From NCBI GenBank assembly GCA_013397455.1, contig VYZB01000135.1:750867-814866 (forward strand): a stretch of 64,000 nucleotides of DNA. Direction: 5' to 3'. The first letter of the stretch is position 1. The number at the start of each line of letters is the position of its first letter. Shown here piece after piece: positions 1-13,556 of this stretch. Below the pieces are notes generated by a model that searched no databases, was not told the DNA's origin, and saw only the letters and a program-made list of their open reading frames with translations. Source of the stretch: Crotophaga sulcirostris. Lineage: Eukaryota; Chordata; Aves; Cuculiformes; Crotophagidae. The position numbers and the translations under genes are program-made.

Positions 1-870
1 AAATTTTGGGGTTCAGTTATTAGTAATCTGCTTGTAAACATGTATTGATTCTATATTGGTCAACTGTATTGATCTACTGCTGTTTAGTTAAGTGAGAAGA
101 AAGACATTCTCGCTGTCCACTTGCCATTGTCATGTTCAGTGTGCCTTGTTGAAGTGTTCACGGATAATGGTGCTTCTACTGGGGACAATACAGCTGGGTT
201 TTTTGGGTTGGCCATGGAGCTGGCTACACTGAGGTTGGGACAGGGCAGACTTGAAGTCTGTCATAGCTTGCCTGCTTTCTTTGAATCCCTGAAGTCAGAC
301 TTTGATATTTTTTGTGGACTGTCAGGATGGCAAAATGTATACCAGATGTTTTTGAAAAACATAAACCCCTTAGAGTTTACGGAGTGGTTTGTTTTAATCT
401 AGATGTAAGCAACTCAGCTGCCATAGCTTCACTGAATAAAATGATACTGGTCTCAGTGGACTTACGACTTATTATGCCAGCTCAGGACATGTCGCACGAA
501 CTGTACATCACTAGGCATTTCTCCTGCTGCTGGTCTCTCAAACCAAAACCTGGGTAAAAGTACGACATTTCTGAGGTTTTATTAACACAAATGTAAAAGT
601 TCCCTCTTGTGTTCTTCTTGAGTCCTGAAAATCTGTATTCTCAAGAGCACTGATTCATTACGCAGCAAAAATGAGCTATTATGACCTAAATGAAGTAACA
701 GTAGCGATCAACTTGGGATTTTCAGAAGTGTTCTATGATGATCTAATTCTGCTTCCATTTAAGTCACCACTGGTATTCAACTGGGGTAGGGTTAGACACA
801 ATATAAGTGCTTTCAGAAATCCCATCCTAAGTACAGAAAAAAGTTAGGGATGTTGATGTGGTACATTCTT

Positions 871-905
871 CAAAATAAAATAAATAAAAAACAAACAAAA
901 AAACT
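871..905 (+). repeat. A-rich simple repeat
   Basis: Low-complexity AAAATA/AAAC tract. Confidence 0.7.
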
Positions 906-3900
906 CTTTTGAAGTATGAATTCAACAAATCCTGTCATTTTATGCAAACAGGCATTTCACAGATACGTACAGTTTATACAAAGATAACTTCAGCAGTAAA
1001 ACTTGAAAGGTTAACAATCATCTTTAACAATTTAAAAAATATATTTTTGTTGGCTGGGTTTTTCAAAGCAGTTCTAAATTTTAAGTATAAAATAGTAATT
1101 GTTGCATGGATTTTATTTTGCCTTAATCCTTGAGTGCATAATCCTGAAATAAATTTTGAGCTAAATCTCCTGTGACCAGAAATAGTCCTTTAAACTCTAG
1201 GGATTCAGCCAGCTATAGTGATGTTTTATGCCAACTAGCCAGATGTATTTAAAAGAACAAAAATTCTATTCTAAGTAAAATAAATTCAGAACTCTTTACC
1301 AAAAGTTTAAAAAATAAAGCTAAAAGCCAACATAAGTTTTATTCCCACAACAGCACAGAATAAATATGAAAAAATACATTATCAGATGGGATCAGAACTG
1401 ATGTTTATGCATTGCAGGGTATTGCCTCAGTAAGGACCAGTGCAAATGCCTGGACATGTGGCAGAAATGATTGGTGCAGGCATTTGATGGTTAATATTTT
1501 TGCAACCTCCAGTGCTCAGCTGAGCTTCAAGAAGCTCTTGTTCGACTGAAAAGGTCTAAATAACAAAAAAAAAAAAAGGAGCATGGAGCTTGACAGGGTC
1601 TGATTCTGAGTGCAGTGAAGCTGATGAGAGAGCCTCCCCTAACCTGGATAGGCATTGGGAACTACATGCACAGCGGAATCCTGATTTAGAGTGGTTCTGA
1701 AGTTACATCTTCAAATGCCTGGTGGAGCCCTAGTTTTCTATAATACTCCTCCATTGTCTTTTCCTTACATTCCCTTTTCCATAGTCCTCCATCCCCACCC
1801 CTGCCACGTTTTCCCCACCCCCATTTGCTGCCATTTAGCATTACTTCAGCAGAAAATCACTACAGGACTGGCTTCCATAAAGCAGCAAGTAAGCTTAAAA
1901 TCAACAAGCAGTTTCAAAGATAGGTTTATTGTATTCCTGTGAATGTATCATAACTATAATGAGGGTTTGGAATACATCTACATACACCATAGGGGTAACC
2001 TCATCATTACCCACCCATGGCGACTCTGATCTCGAGTGATCTCATTCCATATCCTCAGCATAGTTCTGGCATGTTCCCTCTGCATTAAGGGGGAACAGAG
2101 AATGACCCTCCTTTGAAATCCTGGATGTATTTACATGAGAGCATGCCAAATGCATTAACAAGTGGTGGAGTGAAACCCCAAGTGAGTAAACATGGTCAGC
2201 CCAAACATATGTAAATAAATCTAAAATTTTGGAGAATGTCTTTGCTGCTTTGATTTACAGCACAAACTATAGGAGAAAATGTTGGGCCAATGAGAATCTG
2301 CTGTATTCATTTATTTTTAATTGCTCTTCTGTAATGGCATAGCACATCAAGTTCTGGGAGCTATTTTATCTCCTCTTTGCAAAGGAGATTGGGTTGAGGT
2401 GACAACCCTGTTTCATTGTGACTAACATGATGTTTTCTTGCACATAATAGCAGCTTCTGGCAATGAATATTTGAGATGATGTGCTGCCTGTATGCTTATC
2501 TCTTTCCTCATCTGCTACACTCTCACTCAGAATAAAAAAGAAGGCTTCTGCTACTAAGCTGGAAGTAGTTATTTGGCTGAGTACTTCCCTGGTTTTGGAC
2601 GGGTGTTCCTACTTTTAGCAGCGTGCCTAGACTTTGAGAGGTACCTTATGATGAGTGAACAGCTATATGAGGAACTTCCAAACTTTAAATCGTATCCAAG
2701 GAACCTCCGGTAATAAGGGCTTCAGCTTATACCCACAAGTGGTCCTGCGGGAAAAATGGTCTTTGGCTTTTATTTCCTGAAAGGAAGGATTGTATGGCAG
2801 TGTTGGGGCTTCGGGGTCTGTATAATCAAGGCTCGGCATTATGAATTTGATGTACTGGCATCTGTTCTGTATGCTTTGTAAGACTTCCAATAAAATATGA
2901 ATAAAAAAGAAATATGTTTCATATGTCTATATAGGACATATGGCAGTTAAAGCTTTAGATATGGCATTTTTGTTGAGTTAAGAGGGATATGTTAGAACAC
3001 ACATAAGTGGCACGATTCTTTCAAAAACAAAAAGGCAGGGAAAATTTAGGAAAGCAATCAAGGCAGATCCGACTTTTCTTTGGATTTTCTGGGAGGACAG
3101 GAGGTAGCTTCAAGCTTGAACGCACCTTTGAAAAATCTGAAGCTCCAGACAGCATCGTGTTACTGTATATAATCCTTCAAAGTGGGCAAGGTGTGAAAAC
3201 AAGCCAATAAATATGTAAGGGGTGAAGGAAGATTTTTACAGATCAGAGTCAACGTTGCCAGCTTTTCCCCACCACAAAACCCCAACGTCCCTCTCCAGGA
3301 ACTCGACCCAGAATATTATTTTTGGATGACTGCCTCTGTAAATCGGTACAGTACGGATGAGGGCCCTTCCCCACAATCAACTTCCAGCCCCTCTATGAGT
3401 GCAGAAAAGTCAAAAATAAAGGACAAAGCTGGGATTTGGGCGATTTTGGCTGTGATGGATTTTCCAGTGCTATCAATGAGCCTTGTGATTTCATATGAAA
3501 ATTAAAAGCATGATGAGGTAAATCAAGTGTTTCCTATCTTGCTTGTGTTTTCTCTTACAGCAAAACCAAACAGTAGCATTTTCTTCCTCACACTTTTTCT
3601 GCAGCTGCTTCCCCCAGCTCCTCCTCGGGGCTTTCTTGCCAGCTCTAATGTGGGGCAGATGCCAGGGAAAGAGGCATGGTGGGAACCTTGCCAGAAGCCT
3701 CACCGCTTTGCTCAGGGGTCATATCTCAGCCCAGGCCCTCCTCGTTGGTCCTGCAGCTGCAGGCACGGGCATGAATATCACTGCAGAATCCACAGAGCCT
3801 TATCTGGGAACAGAAGGAGTTTTAGTGACCCTGCAGAGAAGAAAAACCTTTGAAATTTTGGGGTTACACCCATAAAGCAAAGGACTCCTGTAGTGTTCTG

Positions 3901-5391
3901 CATACAAACTCTCCAGATGCCATTTATAAGTTTCTGAAGGAGTTAACAGACAGAAATGAAAGAGCATGAGCTCTTTCCTCTGGAGGTGGTCCAAGGGAAT
4001 ATTTGTGGATGATACTTCACAAGCAATGGGTAGCTTATGAATCCCCTGCCTCAAATTTATTAGACATGAATTGGACAGAAGATGAAATGCTTTGTAACAT
4101 GATTTTGTTTCAGTCATTCAAACTGATAATAAGCTACCCACTGTTCAGGACCAGCTGCTTGCGAGAGCAAAATAGAATCCTTGAAGAGTACTTATTCAGT
4201 GCACTGGCCTGGCAGAAAACAGTTTATAATCAACCTGTGAGTTCCCATTGGAAAGCATCTTCTGGATCCAGCACTATGTAGTCTCTTCCATAGAGTACTT
4301 TTGTCTCTGCTCTTGCTGAATCCTCCAAGCCTCTGAAATATCTGAGTTCATTCTGTCTTTCTTCTGGCCCAGAAATATACTTTCCTGCACCGTAGCTGGG
4401 ACACAATTGTCATTATTCACTGTAAAAGCCCCAAGCCATGTTTGACAATTAGAAACAGTCTCCTGAGGACAAAGACCAATTACTGCTCCTACTTCCCAAT
4501 TCTCTTCAGCATATTGGTGGGCTGGAGCAAGGACCCTCTGAGGGAGCAGAAAAATTTTCATTTCTTTTTCACAGTAGACAAAGAAAGAGGAGGAAATTTT
4601 GTGCGATTCAGACTCTGGCTGGAAAAGGCAGTTATTTTCTGGGGCACGTTTAAGGATCTCCCTTCCTGGGAAACCCATCAGAGCCACCAGCCTGTGTGGA
4701 CTGCTGTGGTGAAAGGGGTGGTGAGATGAATTATTTTCAAAGGAAGGAGAAGCATAAAGTGTTCAGCTGATGCAGAGCAGTACAACTGCTCTGGCAATGT
4801 AATTTATGGCAACTCTAAGACCTTCTATTGTTGGAAACATAAACTTAATGAACATAAAAGTAAAAAGTTGTGTGAGGTGAGGCAATTGCAGATGAAGGAG
4901 ACAGAAAGAGACATAGAAAATATTTCAGATTCTTTTCTATCAAGGCAGAAACCATCTACACGTGGTATATTTTGTGGTAATAGATTCTTAATGCCTAATC
5001 AGAGGCCTCCGGATGCTGTCACAGTAAAAACACATTCTTTATCCATTCCTTTCACTGGGACAGTTTTCCTCCCTAGAAGCTCTTGCAAGAGGGTATGGTA
5101 GTGATGACTCTTGGCCTTGCTGGTCACAGCTAAGTATCACATATGTACAGTCCCATGAAACCAAAACATACTCTCAAAGAGCCCTTGTACTCCAGGACTT
5201 CCACTTCAGGAAGGATATTAGATTTCAAAGCATATTTACATATTTACTGTAACACTTCCAAGAGCAGGTTTTTTAAAAAGGTTATGGCAACATGTATTTG
5301 CCTTTGATGGGGACAATTCCTCTTGCTTATGTTCCCTAGACTGTTGAACTCCTGAATCTTACATAAATCTTAAGAATTTTAAGTTGTCTAA

Positions 5392-5457
5392 AGGTTTTTT
5401 ATTTTGGTTTGGGTTTTTGTGGGGTCTTTTTGGTTTGGTTTGGTTTGGGTTTTTTTA
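5392..5457 (+). repeat. TTTGG-type simple repeat
   Basis: T- and G-rich low-complexity tract with repeated GGTTT units (TTGGTTTGGTTTGGTTTGGG at 5430-5449) and a closing T-run. Confidence 0.75.
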
Positions 5458-8400
5458 GAGGGTTGGGGTGTAAAAGGATAGAAACCAATTGACTGCAGAG
5501 TATCTATAGATGAAACTAGTAGTAGAACAGTGTACTCCAAAGACCTGAAAGTTATGCTTCAAAGTGTGTTGCATTTGCTAAGCTTAAATGAGAAAAAAGA
5601 AGTCTGACTGTATCTGTGGTTCATGCTGTGTTGTGTGTGGTATACAGTAGTGCAAAGGAGAGAGTGACTGAGTTTTCTGGTTACTCCATAGTAATGAAGC
5701 AGCAGAAGGATGTGGAAGAAATTCCTTACTCAAGTAGTTCTGTGAGTACTTTGTGGGAAATTAGATGTTCAGGCATCGTGAATGCAATAGTAATATGATT
5801 GGATTAAAAATTTGAAATGCAAACTATGGAAGTGGGAGAGTTGAATGTTGGAAGCAAACACTGGTTATGCTTTCTAGCTACTTTTTGCAGCCACTCAGTT
5901 CAGTAACATGTTTTTCTTTAAAAGTTAAAAGCTCATATTCCTAGTGGCTGTAAAATATATCAACATCAAATACTGTGAGATGTATCAATACAATTCAATA
6001 GAAACAGATTAACAAGAAACTTTACTTTTTTGACTGTGCAGTCCATGTTCACCTGAATATAGGAAAGCGCTTTATAATAATGTATTGGAGTATGCTAATG
6101 TGACAGACCATATATCTTTGTGATTTAAAGAACTACAGTAACATTGCCGTCTAAAAAAATAATGAACTATTTTGAAGTCTGTTAGTGAAATGTGAATGCA
6201 TTAGTCTTATCTTCACCTCAGCTGTTGTCTGTCTGTTCTGTTGATAGCTTAGCATGAACCTTGGGAAAGCTAGCGTTAATGTTGCTTCTACACTTTACAA
6301 TTTTTGTGCGCCTTGGAAACTCTGTCTTTCAGCTGAAAGTAGATATGGCAGAAGACCAATATAATTTTTTGGGAATTACCACCGTACAGAGTAAATAAAG
6401 CTGGACAACTTGCTTCAAGCAGTGAAATGAAAAAAAAAAAAGTTTGAGGCAGCTTTTCTGAAGTTTCACCATGCCCTTTCAGCATCCAGATCTGAAGCTT
6501 CCTGAGACAACTTATTCTCAGCCAACCTACTTAACCTTGGAGGCATAAGTATAACTCACAACTACCAATGGACATGGGAGCTTTGTGATCCTCCAACACA
6601 AACTCAGTTTCAGTGGCAGTGAAGGTGGATTGATGCTTAATTTGTAGGAAAGAACACTATCCAGACCCTTGATCTCTCTTTCATCCCTTGGAAGTACAGT
6701 CTTCTTAAAGGCATGAAATGGAAAAACCTCAGCGTTTATTTTATCCCATCGCTTCTGCTAACCAACCCTGTCACTCACCTGGCAGATACTGTGAGGGCAT
6801 CATATGGACCCACTGCCCCAGTGAACTTCATCTGTCTAGCCTCATATAAGGACTGTTTCAAGTCAGGGTGGGACAGACAGCAAAAGGGATTGCAGTCCCT
6901 GTATGCTCACCGTAGCTGGTGGCAAGTTTCTATTAGATGCTGAGTGCATTACACAGTCTCACATCTGTGTCTGTTTTATATTTCTCCATGTTTTCCTCAA
7001 GTAGATATGCAGAAGAACTCAGTTGGTTCAGATCATTTGAAATCTGCCAAACTGCACATGAGTTTTCTAAGTTGGGCTTGAGGGGTCTTTCAGGTTGGGA
7101 AGAGAGGGATGGAGGGACCATGAACTTTGGGAAAGTATCTGATTTGACAGCAAATGCTCAACTGTAAGATGGTCATGCTTTGGTGTAGAGAAGTAGCAAG
7201 AGCAAAAACTGGAGAAATATGAATCCTAGTCCCAGTTCTGACTCTAACTGCAGGTGCTTAGAGAATGGATAAGGTCTCTGCTTTTCACTTTGAACAAGAA
7301 AAACACAACATAAAATTATCATATCATTCCTGGAGAAGTCTCAGCTTTAAAAAACATATGGCTACCAGACCTCATGATTTCTCCTAGTTTGTTCCTCAGA
7401 GAAGTGGGAAAAGACCTGAATATTCTGTTAATTTGTTTGACAAGTTATTTCAGTGAACATGGAGAAAAGTAGAAATCTGCAGAGATGCAAGGAGTTAAGT
7501 TAAATCTTCCTGAATAGTAACCTGTAAGTGAAATTGCAAATATGATGTTTTTATGCTGGGGTGAAAGCAGAGAGAAGTGGTCAGAAGAGCTATGGGTCTT
7601 AGGTTTTAGGTCCATTTCTAAAATACTTGTGTTTTCAAGTTGCAGTTTGGAGCAAACTTTTATGTTTAATTAAAGATGTCTTACGCATTGGAGAATCTTA
7701 CCTGTCAGACATATATCATCTTCCTGATTGTAATGGTATAGCTGGGTAGTTGTGGAGTTAGAGCATTAGATATCAACACAAGACAAACCTGCTCTCAGAA
7801 GACATCTTGCAGAGGGCTATTAATACACTTGTTTGGCGAGGAAGAGGAGAGTGTTTTCCTCTTACTCATGTGAGGAATCTTTTTTTTGTCCCTTCCTGGG
7901 CCTTTGAAGGGAGTACAGATGACCCTGTATCTTCCAAAGATCTGAAATAGTCTACAACTTAGATTGGCCAGATTTATTTTTTTTTTGTAACCACCTTTCT
8001 ATTCTAAAAAGAATGAAGAGAGCAAATTTTTGTAATATCATTTGAATGAAGATTTTTTTTTGTTACAACTAAAGTTCTTTATCCCACAGCTGCAATTATT
8101 TTAAATAAACAAAACCTTGTGTTTTTGTCCCATAGAAAGAATTTATGTTATTTTCTGTATGCTAAACCATCTCATTTGAATTATGTCGGGGATTAGCCTG
8201 GGAAAAGTTACGCAAATGGCTGAATTTTTTAATTTTGTTTTAGCACATCAAAACTCCTTTTTGGTTTATGAAAGCCTTTTTCCCATAATTGATATTATTC
8301 CGTCTTTTTCTTTTAAGTCCTTAGAGGATTATGAATGTCAGTATTAGAATAAAGGGAAGATTGCTTTAGATAATTTTATGTGCAGGGCTCTGTTCCAAAG

Positions 8401-11400
8401 GAACCAAACTCAAATGGGGATCTTTGAGAACACTGGTAAAGGGACATGATAAAAATAAGGCGGGGGTGAAGAAGACCAAAGGGGGGAGGTAAAGGAAGAA
8501 AAATCTACACATCAAACTCAGCAGAGGTTTTCAATATAGTTGGCATTCTGCACTTTTGATCATTACAATCCATCTGGAACGTTTTGATGTTGTCACATAA
8601 TGTTGGTTCAAGTTTGTTTTCTCTTAACAGTGATGAATTTTTTTTTCCTGACTTCTGTGAAGCTTTCCAGTAATTGGAGTAACATGGTGTTATCCTAGGT
8701 TAACAAGGACGTGACTGTAGAGAACCAAACGCATTGAAACTACATCACAACACTGTAATGTATCATGTTTTCTGATTTGGGAAGGAAAGATTATGAGACT
8801 TTGAAGGACAATTCTTAGTATATGAAGTCATTTTACTTCAGTTCCCACAGGAGAAGACTTTATACCATATCACAGAGATGTCATGCCAGCAAACCCCTTA
8901 TCTATAGCTAGAACACTTCTCAAAGCTCACGTCTGAAGAATGTTTCCTCTAATCTCCACTACCTGTGGCTGACAAAGCAACATCTGGGAAGACTAACTAT
9001 ACCACAGTGCTGCTGTGTTATGAAGCAGGGTCTGAGGGTGATGAAGAGCATCACGTGGCACAGGAATATGTGTTGTATGACCACTCTAGTTGCATGGGGG
9101 TCATAAGATACATTCACACTCCTCCCCCCATAAATCTGTATGCTTCTTCTGAAATGTAATTATTTCATTGTAATAAGTAGAAATAGTCACTTCCATGCAC
9201 CTTACCTCTCTGCAGTGTTGCCAGTGCAGAAAAAGACTTATTTAGTAAGTTGAAATCAGTATTATAGTGCTTTATTCATCAGATACCTAAAGCAAAACAT
9301 AAGAATAAATATGTGTTCCTCTTTTCTATGTTTAGAAATGTTTAATAGTGCTTTTGAGATTAAGTGCATTATGGTCTGAAATCAAACCTCCCATTAAAAA
9401 ACTGCATTGAATAAGCTTGTAGGACATCTTTTCCCATTAATTTGAGAAGACATATAGGAAATGTTCTAAACTTCTACCAATCAACCTACAGGTTTTTGTT
9501 GGCAGGCAGTGATCAGGATTAAGTTTTCCTCCAACTTTTTAGTGTGTTGAATGCAGCTACCTTAGAGTACTCTAAGGAGAGTAAGAAGGAGAGAGATAGC
9601 AATTTGAAGGAAATCTAATCAGCCTAATGCACCTTCCTAACAACTTATATCCTCCTTCAAGGATGATGACAAGGGTACTCCAAAGGGTAAATCTTTGGAG
9701 ATGTTTACAAAGTTTCCACTTCTCATGGGGAAGCTCTATCAGGTTGTTATGTCTAGCCCTTTCAAGCCAGTCCAATCCTGAGTGACTGCAGAGCAAGATG
9801 AAAGTCAGTTGGCTGTTTTTTAGGCATTGACTGCTAGTGTGTCTTGCACACACACCAGTGTGAAGGAGCCCAGTGGAGAGGAACCCAGTTTTTCTGGTGG
9901 GGACGTTAGCATCTTGATCTCAGCCACTGTCCTGGAGGCTTCATGATGGCCAAGATGCAGTCAGTGTCAGGAGATGCTATCAAGTCATTCAGCCCACCCT
10001 TGGAGTAGAGTGGATCAGGCACAGCACTTGTTAGACTTTGAAGAAATACTCTTTTTTTCCCTAGTAGAAGTTACCCAGAAGGACCATGGGGAGGCCAAGC
10101 CTCTGTTTGGACTCCTGTTAGCAACTAAGAGTCTTCAGAGTGCAGCTCTGTTACCATCCTTGTAAAGCTTCTGCCTGACAGCTTAGTTGTCCTGAAGTTG
10201 CAACTTTTGATGATAGGAAGCCGTGATTGTTTTAAGGAAGAGTAGATCAGAAGCCAGGATACTGGTTAAGAAGTACAATAGCTGGTTTACAAACTCAGCT
10301 TCATTGCAAATTTCTTCTATTACCACAAAGGTAATTACCAAGTTATAGTGGTCAAGACAGTAAAGCTGGCCCAGGAGATTGACCACTGAATTAAAGTAGC
10401 CCCAGCAGGAGAACTTCCACAGCAAAGCTTTGGTCCACATAGGTTATTCCTAATATATTGTATGTGTATTGGGCCATATTTTACTTTCCCTTGGGCTGAA
10501 GTGCTTTTTCCTAAATACCTTTAAAACAAATTGTGGCTAAATAATGCCCTAGATGATTTAGATGGTTCAGGTGTTGCTACTGTTAAATCTGCAGAATGAT
10601 ATTGGGTTTAGAAGCCAGAGAACTGCCAGTCTAAAATCTGGAAAAACAATGACATTTACTCTATAGTAAGGGTAATAATCCAAGCTAACTCTAAAAGCTA
10701 GTCTCTCACAGAGCTAAGGTTAAATATATGAAATATTTTAGAATAGATGGTGAAACATACATATATTAGATGAAAGTTTGGAATCCCATTCTAAAGTAAT
10801 ATGCTACAGTCCAGAAATACTTACAAAGCTGATGAAGTTACGGAACCATAAAGTGGCACACACCTACTTCTGGTACCATTTAGAAGTCTCATAAGTATTT
10901 CCATCAAACCCAGCTTTGTGCCATGCGGACATCTCTTAACATCTGGTTTTACCCAGCTACTTCCTTCCCAATGAGCAACTTTTATGACTGATGAAGATTT
11001 AAACTGTTCATGACAACCTGAGCAATTGCTGCCAAATGATGTGGAACTATAATCCCATGGATAGACATTCTGGTCAAGATCTTTAAGCCCACAAATGAAA
11101 ACCTGTAATTCTAATTTGCTATTTAGGAACATGAAAACAAGACCTATGTTTCCATAAAGCTGCGCCTGCACCTGATATCTCTTGTCAGAAGATGCCTTAT
11201 ACTCCAAATCTTAGAAAACCAAAGCCAATTACCAAAGTGTGCAAGTAAGGATTTAGGAATGGAGAAGCAGGCACTGCTTTGGGAAATTTCATCTCTGAAC
11301 AGAAGGAGCTTGGCATAAAACCACTCTGACAATGAAACAGTTCAATCTTCCCCAAAAGAAGTGAAAGATGGCATGGAAGCTGGCCAATGTGAGATCAAAG

Positions 11401-13117
11401 CAGCGGTAGCAAGGCTGGAGAGAAGTCAGCTGCAGATGAAAAGCAGAGATAAAAGAACTGCATATATTTTCTGAAGCACTGTAAGCTTGCATTCATGTGG
11501 GTGAGTACCACTAATTTTCTAATGAGTCGCTGGAGCAGCTGAAGCAAATGATTAAATGAAGATTCACTGTGTGTTGCAACAATATGCTAAAGGAAGCAAG
11601 TTGTCCTCAGTCTCCTGATGTCTTCACACAAAACCTTTTCTGGAAGATTGGCACTGACAAGATATATGTTACTAAGTCTTGTGCTAAGGGAGCTGAGGGA
11701 TAATAGCTTGTGTTACAGGGAAGGTCCTTCTGACCTTGGGACCTGATAGGCTCTTCAGTGAGGATGTGAGTTGAATACACATTTATGGTCCAACGTGAAA
11801 TCTGTAACTCCTCTGTTGCGTGGTGGGAATAGGGAAGAGAAGTTGGGTCTGTAAGAGAAACAGCAAGAAGAATCACTTAGATGTGCATCTCTGATGGCTG
11901 GCTGTGGGGCTAAGGGGCTGTCAAATACCTGTTTTATTCTTTATTTGGCTGAAAGGAGGAACTTTGACTCACTGGCCTTGTCCAAATCGCTCTTTCTCAA
12001 GTTTTCTAGTCATACAATAAGCTTGGGTAGACTGTTGGAACAAGAAACTGGATGTTTTCCAAAGCAGTAATTCGATTAAAATTCTCCAGGAATCACCCAG
12101 GTTGCGGATACCCTCTAAGGCTCCCACCTTTACCCCAGAACAGTGGTGACTTGGATGAACTTTGTGGCATCAGATGGTTCTATCACTCTCACCTACTTTG
12201 CTGGATCACAGCAATGACTTCCTCTGCAACTCTATAAGAAGACAATGCACAAAATTCAGAGTATCTCACACTCTGCACTTTCCACATCCCAAAGGCAATA
12301 TTGTTTCCAGTTTTGTTGATTCACTTCCATTTACTTCAGAGTAGTTTTGCAGCAGTCAAACTGGTCTGCACTTCAGTATATGTGTGTCTTCAGTAAGAAG
12401 GAATGCAGATCTAAGTAGCATCAGCCAGAATAACTGTAGTTTTTCCCTTAATAATTAATATTTGCTTCATGACTGCACCTTAATGTGCAAAAAGGACTAG
12501 ATAAATCTACAGGGTTCTGGGTGGGAGGTTGTTTTGTCGTATGTGCAGCTTTCAACAAATTAGGACTGCAATTTAACTGGGGTTTTTCCTTCTCTTTTTC
12601 TTTGTATGGCAAGATTCATTTCAGCAACTGGAAAAACTTAGATTCAATGCCACCATGGAGATTTTCAGTTGGACAAAATGATGCCATTGCCTTCTATATT
12701 ATTATAAAAAGACCACATCAAAATATGCAAGTGTTCTGTAATGTCATGATTACAGTGTTAGACTTGTACCAGTTGAAAACTATGGCTAATTGAATATTAG
12801 AATATTCCTTCTATTATATGTTTGGCCGTCCACATAGATATAGGCAGTCTATTAAAATATTATGTCAATTGGTACTATGGCAAGTTTGAAAGGTTTCATG
12901 CAAAGCAAACGGGAGGCTGGAAGTGCAGCCTTTAGCATTCATTGTGTTATCACCTAATCCTGTCATCAGAGCCTACTCATGAGGAAAGCAAAGGGAAAGA
13001 AAGCCCCACAGTAACACCCAGGCAGGGCAGGAAGGTGCTGCTGGTCATTAGGATGAGGGCTACTTTTCCACCCCAAATCCTGTAGCTTACTGTGGCATGA
13101 AGTGGCATCCTGTGGCA

Positions 13118-13354
13118 AGAAGCTTGATATTAGGAAAAAAAATCTTCACTGAAAGGATGATTGGCCATTGGAATGCGCTGCCCAGGGAGGTGGTGGAGTC
13201 GCTGTCCCTGGAGATGTTTAAGAGGAGACTGGACGAGGCACTTAGTGCCATGGTTTAGATGATGGGTTGGTGTTAGTGTTGGGTTATAGGTTGGACTCGA
13301 TAATCTCAAAGGTCCTTCCCAACCTTGTAATCCTGTGATACTGTGATACTGTGA
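13118..13354 (+). mobile_element. CR1 LINE, 3' end fragment
   Basis: The plus strand reads through the last part of CR1 ORF2 (a heavily truncated insertion) and then the CR1 3' UTR: the segment around 13160-13250 corresponds to the familiar end of the ORF2 protein, followed by GGTTGGACTCGATAATCTC and AGGTCCTTCCCAACCTT. It ends in imperfect repeats of TGTGATAC up to 13354, as CR1 elements do, instead of a poly(A) tail. The 5' boundary is where similarity fades (~13118). CR1 usually leaves no clear target-site duplication and none is seen. Of the three CR1 copies here it looks the least decayed and is the only one with an intact 3' terminus. Confidence 0.93.
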
Positions 13355-13538
13355 AGAGGAGAACTGTTTTGGATGATGGGAGAAACCAAGGGGCTGGTCA
13401 CAGCATGACATCTGCATGTAACTTTTTGCAAGAACTTGAAACACTTTTTGAAAGAACTTGATTTCTATTGTCAGATTACAGCCTGTGTAATTATATTTTG
13501 GTTGCCTCAAAGACTCCTACCGTTTCAATTGAATGCAC

Positions 13539-13556
13539 AAATAAATAAATAAATAA
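13539..13556 (+). repeat. (AAAT)n microsatellite
   Basis: About four and a half perfect AAAT units. Confidence 0.8.

Larger units (their letters stand above)
1..13117. other. Non-genic 3' flank of WNT7B, left part
   Basis: No exon, RNA gene or clear transposon recognised. All open frames here are short and show no family motifs. Several short minus-strand frames cluster at 9572-11876 but carry no recognisable domain. A-rich tracts lie at 871-905, 1564-1577 and 6430-6441, and a TTTGG repeat at 5392-5457. Confidence 0.6.

Noticed and set aside
4274..4687. 137-residue minus-strand open frame
   Set aside because: No family similarity, overlapping frames on the other strand, no promoter or exon structure visible.
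9572..11876. Run of several short minus-strand open frames
   Set aside because: Separate frames with no splice logic between them that I could support and no recognisable motif; consistent with chance.
13130..13510. 126-residue minus-strand open frame
   Set aside because: It is antisense to the CR1 3' end at 13118-13354.
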